A DNA stretch of 64,000 nt from Robertkochia sediminum (lineage in GTDB: Bacteria; Bacteroidota; Bacteroidia; Flavobacteriales; Flavobacteriaceae). A program made the position numbers and the translations under genes. Below, piece after piece: positions 61,490 through 64,000 of this stretch. The notes beneath the pieces are model-generated. The model saw only the letters and a program-made list of their open reading frames with translations. It did not search any database and was not told where the DNA came from. The stretch's first letter is position 1. Each line of letters starts with the position of its first letter. The stretch spans positions 1 to 64,000 of the forward strand of contig NZ_JADMKT010000077.1 in assembly GCF_016786255.1 (NCBI RefSeq), read 5' to 3'.

Positions 61490-61963
61490 TTATCGGTGGT
61501 GATACGGTTCGTTTCGCAAAATGGTGAACGCTCTGTAAAGTTGCTCGGTAAAGAACGCACGGATCATTTGGTGGGAGAAGGTCATTTTGCTCAGAGCGAT
61601 ACGGGCCAATGCCTTTTTATAAACCTCGTCAGAAAAACCATAGGGTCCTCCGATGACGAAGACCAGTTGTTTGAGGCCTGAATTCATCTCCTTCTGCAGG
61701 TAGGCAGAGAATTGCTCTGAAGTGAATTCTTTGCCCTTTTCATCGAGGAGAACCATTTTGTCGGTGGGTTGCACCTCCTTTAAGATAAGTTCACCTTCTT
61801 TGACCTTTTGTTGTTCTTCAGAAAGTTTTTTGGTATTCTTTATGTCCGGGATCATCACCTGGCTAAAATTGACATAGTGCCCCAGTCTTTTACTGTATAG
61901 CTCCTGTAAATCTTTGATTGCCTGATGATCGGTCTTTCCTATGGCGATGAGCTTGATGTTCAT
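61490..61963 (-). CDS. rlmH: 23S rRNA (pseudouridine1915-N3)-methyltransferase
   Basis: 157 residues from the ATG at 61963; a longer frame upstream has no support. The length and the SPOUT-knot motifs (VFVIGGPYGFSDEVYKKA, and the C-terminal HQMIRAFFTEQLYRAFTIL and NEPYHHR) are diagnostic for RlmH, which methylates pseudouridine 1915 on the assembled ribosome. It is co-directional with rdgB and divergent from nadC. Confidence 0.96.
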   Translation of the reverse strand: MNIKLIAIGKTDHQAIKDLQELYSKRLGHYVNFSQVMIPDIKNTKKLSEEQQKVKEGELILKEVQPTDKMVLLDEKGKEFTSEQFSAYLQKEMNSGLKQLVFVIGGPYGFSDEVYKKALARIALSKMTFSHQMIRAFFTEQLYRAFTILRNEPYHHR

Positions 61964-62081
61964 AATGACAAAGGTATTAACTATGAAAGGAATAATGTCA
62001 ACAGGTTTATGGGAAAAAGATGTAGGAGGGCGTACAAAGTGTCGTTCCAATTTTTAATAAATTAGCAAAAAAAGACACCAT

Positions 62082-62939
62082 ATGATCTCAAAAGAACAGT
62101 TTGAGAAAGAAATAGCACTGATCATTGCCAATGCCCTTAGGGAAGATGTGGGCGATGGCGATCACAGCTCTCTTGCCTGTATTCCTGCCGATGCCATGGG
62201 GGAGGCGAAATTATTGGTTAAAGACCGCGGCTATATCGCCGGAGTGGCCTTTGCCAAAAGGGTATTCCACGCTGTAGATCCCGAAATGGAGGTCGAGGTA
62301 AAGATCGAAGATGGGGCTCCCGTGAAGCAGGGAGATGTGGTGTTGTTTGTAAAAGGAAGGTCGCAGTCTATTTTAAAGGCCGAGCGCCTCGTACTTAATG
62401 CCATGCAGCGAATGAGTGCCATAGCGACCAAGACCCGAAAGTATGTAGGTCTTTTGGAAGGCACCGGAACGAAAATTCTCGATACGCGTAAAACGACACC
62501 CGGTATTCGCGCCCTGGAGAAGTGGGCGGTAACGATAGGGGGTGGGGAGAATCACCGCTTTGCCCTTTACGATATGATCATGCTTAAAGACAACCATATC
62601 GATTTTGCGGGAGGCATAACGGCTGCTATTGCCAAGACCAGGGATTACCTTAATGCAAAGGGTAAAGACCTCAAGATCATTGTAGAGGCGAGGGACCTTG
62701 GGGAAGTAGAAGAGATCCTTCGGTCTGAAGGGGTGCATCGTATCTTGCTGGATAATTTCAACTATGAAGATACCAGGAAGGCCGTGGCCCTTATTGGCGA
62801 TCGCTGTCAAACCGAATCTTCGGGAGGTATTAATGAGCAAACCCTGCGCAAGTATGCAGAATGCGGGGTCGACTATATTTCTTCAGGCGCCCTGACCCAC
62901 TCGGTATACAATATGGACCTCAGTTTAAAAGCGGTCTGA
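62082..62939 (+). CDS. nadC: Nicotinate-nucleotide pyrophosphorylase (carboxylating)
   Basis: 285 residues. It converts quinolinate and PRPP to nicotinate mononucleotide in de novo NAD synthesis. Motifs are REDVGDGDHSSLAC, AERLVLNAMQRMSAIATKTRKYV, LDTRKTTPGIRALEKWAV, GGGENHRFALYDMIMLKDNHI and the phosphate-binding SGGINEQTLRKYAECGVDYISSGALTHS. Length and domain order are normal. The brkB-like gene follows after 1 bp. Confidence 0.96.
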   Translation: MISKEQFEKEIALIIANALREDVGDGDHSSLACIPADAMGEAKLLVKDRGYIAGVAFAKRVFHAVDPEMEVEVKIEDGAPVKQGDVVLFVKGRSQSILKAERLVLNAMQRMSAIATKTRKYVGLLEGTGTKILDTRKTTPGIRALEKWAVTIGGGENHRFALYDMIMLKDNHIDFAGGITAAIAKTRDYLNAKGKDLKIIVEARDLGEVEEILRSEGVHRILLDNFNYEDTRKAVALIGDRCQTESSGGINEQTLRKYAECGVDYISSGALTHSVYNMDLSLKAV

Positions 62940-62940
62940 T

Positions 62941-63852
62941 ATGACAGAAAGCCTTCAGGATAAATTAGCGCGTTTGCCGGTGGTGGGCTGGGTCGTCGGA
63001 CTGCTAAAGGCCGTACGTCTTCCGGGCTTCGAAGGCCTTACCCTTTACGACCTTTCTGAGATGTACGTTCAGGGTATTGTTAAAGGAGCTCTGACCTACA
63101 GAGCCAGTGCCATATCCTTTAGTTTCTTTATGGCATTGTTTCCTTTCCTGCTTTTTGTTCTGAACCTTTTGCCTTATGTGCCTATAGACAATTTTCAACG
63201 TGATTTTCTCGATCTTATCGAAAGTTTACTGCCTCCTAAATCGGTGGGATTTTTAGATAATGTCATCGGGGATATCGTGAATAATCAGCGAGGCGGACTC
63301 CTTTCCTCCGTATTCTTTCTGTCGATCTTTTTAATGGCGAACGGCGTGAATGCGATCTTCGATGGTTTTGAGTCTTCTTATCATACCACGATCAACCGTA
63401 AAATGATCAAGCAGTATGTGGTTTCGGTATTGGTGGCTATCATGCTGGTTTTGATCACCTTGTTTGCTGTGGTTGGTTTTGTATACCTGCAATACCTCCG
63501 AATTGTGGAAGCAGAAGGAGGGGATGGAGGCGTGATCGGGATCCAGCTTGCTAAGGGGTTGTTCTTTGTGGTGATATCCTACCTGATCACGGCAACACTC
63601 TATTACTTTGGTACAGCCGACAGTAAGCACACCAGATTTTTTTCGCCCGGTGCTCTTATGACCACGATCTTATTGGTGGTAACTACCTATCTCTTCGGGA
63701 TCTACATTGAAAACTTTGGGCGATATAATGAATTGTACGGGTCTATTGGGGGCTTAATTATTTTTATGCTCTATATTTGGCTAAATTCAAACCTGCTTTT
63801 GCTGGGCTTTGAGCTTAATGCGGCCCTGCGGAGCTTAAAACGTAACTTTTAA
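62941..63852 (+). CDS. YihY/BrkB-family inner-membrane protein
   Basis: 303 residues with six membrane helices. The family core ALTYRASAISFSFFMALFPFLLFVLNLLPYVP, then GLLSSVFFLSIFLMANGVNAIFDGFESSYH and the C-terminal YGSIGGLIIFMLYIWLNSNLLLLGFELNAAL are typical. Once thought to be RNase BN, the family is now described as membrane proteins of unclear role. It starts 1 bp after nadC, so it shares that transcript. Confidence 0.93.
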   Translation: MTESLQDKLARLPVVGWVVGLLKAVRLPGFEGLTLYDLSEMYVQGIVKGALTYRASAISFSFFMALFPFLLFVLNLLPYVPIDNFQRDFLDLIESLLPPKSVGFLDNVIGDIVNNQRGGLLSSVFFLSIFLMANGVNAIFDGFESSYHTTINRKMIKQYVVSVLVAIMLVLITLFAVVGFVYLQYLRIVEAEGGDGGVIGIQLAKGLFFVVISYLITATLYYFGTADSKHTRFFSPGALMTTILLVVTTYLFGIYIENFGRYNELYGSIGGLIIFMLYIWLNSNLLLLGFELNAALRSLKRNF

Positions 63853-63864
63853 AAAAGATCGATC

Positions 63865-64000
63865 ATGAAAAGAAAAATTTTTACCGGATTCTTGTTCCTG
63901 GGACTAATGATGTTTGCAACGAATGCTTTTTCTCAGACCGTTTATGGAAAATGGAAGACCATTGACGATGAGACCGGTGAGCCAAAATCTATCGTAGAGA
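63865..64000 (+). CDS. DUF2147 secreted protein (3' end outside window)
   Basis: Partial, 45 residues visible. The signal peptide (LFLGLMMFATNAFSQ) is followed by TVYGKWKTIDDETGEPKSIV, the characteristic start of DUF2147, a small exported beta-barrel-like domain common in Bacteroidota. It starts 12 bp after the brkB-like gene and is probably part of the nadC operon. Function is unknown. Confidence 0.85.
   Translation, partial: MKRKIFTGFLFLGLMMFATNAFSQTVYGKWKTIDDETGEPKSIVE

Overview
The window is a chromosomal segment of a flavobacterium (Bacteroidota, most likely family Flavobacteriaceae). Promoters follow the Bacteroidota form (-33 TTTG, -7 TAnnTTTG; clearest upstream of rpmH and rpmE2). 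The gene set contains families typical of that group: DUF4199, DUF4252, DUF4421, the GlmU-like nucleotidyltransferase, a type IX secretion C-terminal-type domain, and a short CarB. G+C is moderate by eye, except for one A+T-rich gene at the left end. I cannot name the genus.

Left end (1-2345): an integron-like edge. A tyrosine recombinase (1090-2211) is followed, in the same orientation, by an A+T-rich cargo gene (137-994). The cargo gene is bounded by GTTGCCCACA cores. Beyond its stop lies a 135-bp element with nested inverted repeats and AAC/GTT core triplets, laid out like an integron attC site. The recombinase appears to lack the extra segment of true integron integrases. This is the most novel item in the window.

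2347-10528: fatty-acid beta-oxidation, comprising a MarR regulator followed by a fadN-fadA-fadE type operon and a separately terminated acyl-CoA synthetase. 10647-16085: purL, a 27-residue membrane miniprotein and an rRNA m5C methyltransferase. 16161-24104: an Asp-box lipoprotein, an ECF sigma operon, an MsbA-like exporter, a phosphohexomutase, a GT2 glycosyltransferase and DUF4199. 24202-33933: rpmE2, GlmU-like, YhhN-like, mtaB, GNAT, hydrolase, lytic transglycosylase, cls, DUF4421 and TPR-like genes. 34100-40179: rpmH, carB, a small CTD-like secreted protein, rmuC and an esterase.

40189-45772: vitamin B12 uptake, with btuFCD divergent from btuB; btuB is preceded by a cobalamin riboswitch and a probable terminator platform. 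45811-51106: two S41 protease lipoproteins, divergent from an ECF sigma / anti-sigma / DUF4252 x2 operon. 51188-64000: housekeeping genes (purB, cobB, trmH, a DEAD-box helicase, rdgB, rlmH, nadC) plus small enzymes, a GH13 amylase lipoprotein, a BrkB-family membrane protein and the start of a DUF2147 gene.

A second genome-scale signal is a set of intergenic short tandem repeats (7, 8 and 17 bp units) lying mostly just after stop codons. It includes a 39-bp block repeated almost exactly at 4417-4455 and 41126-41164. No tRNA, rRNA, CRISPR array or insertion sequence was recognised.
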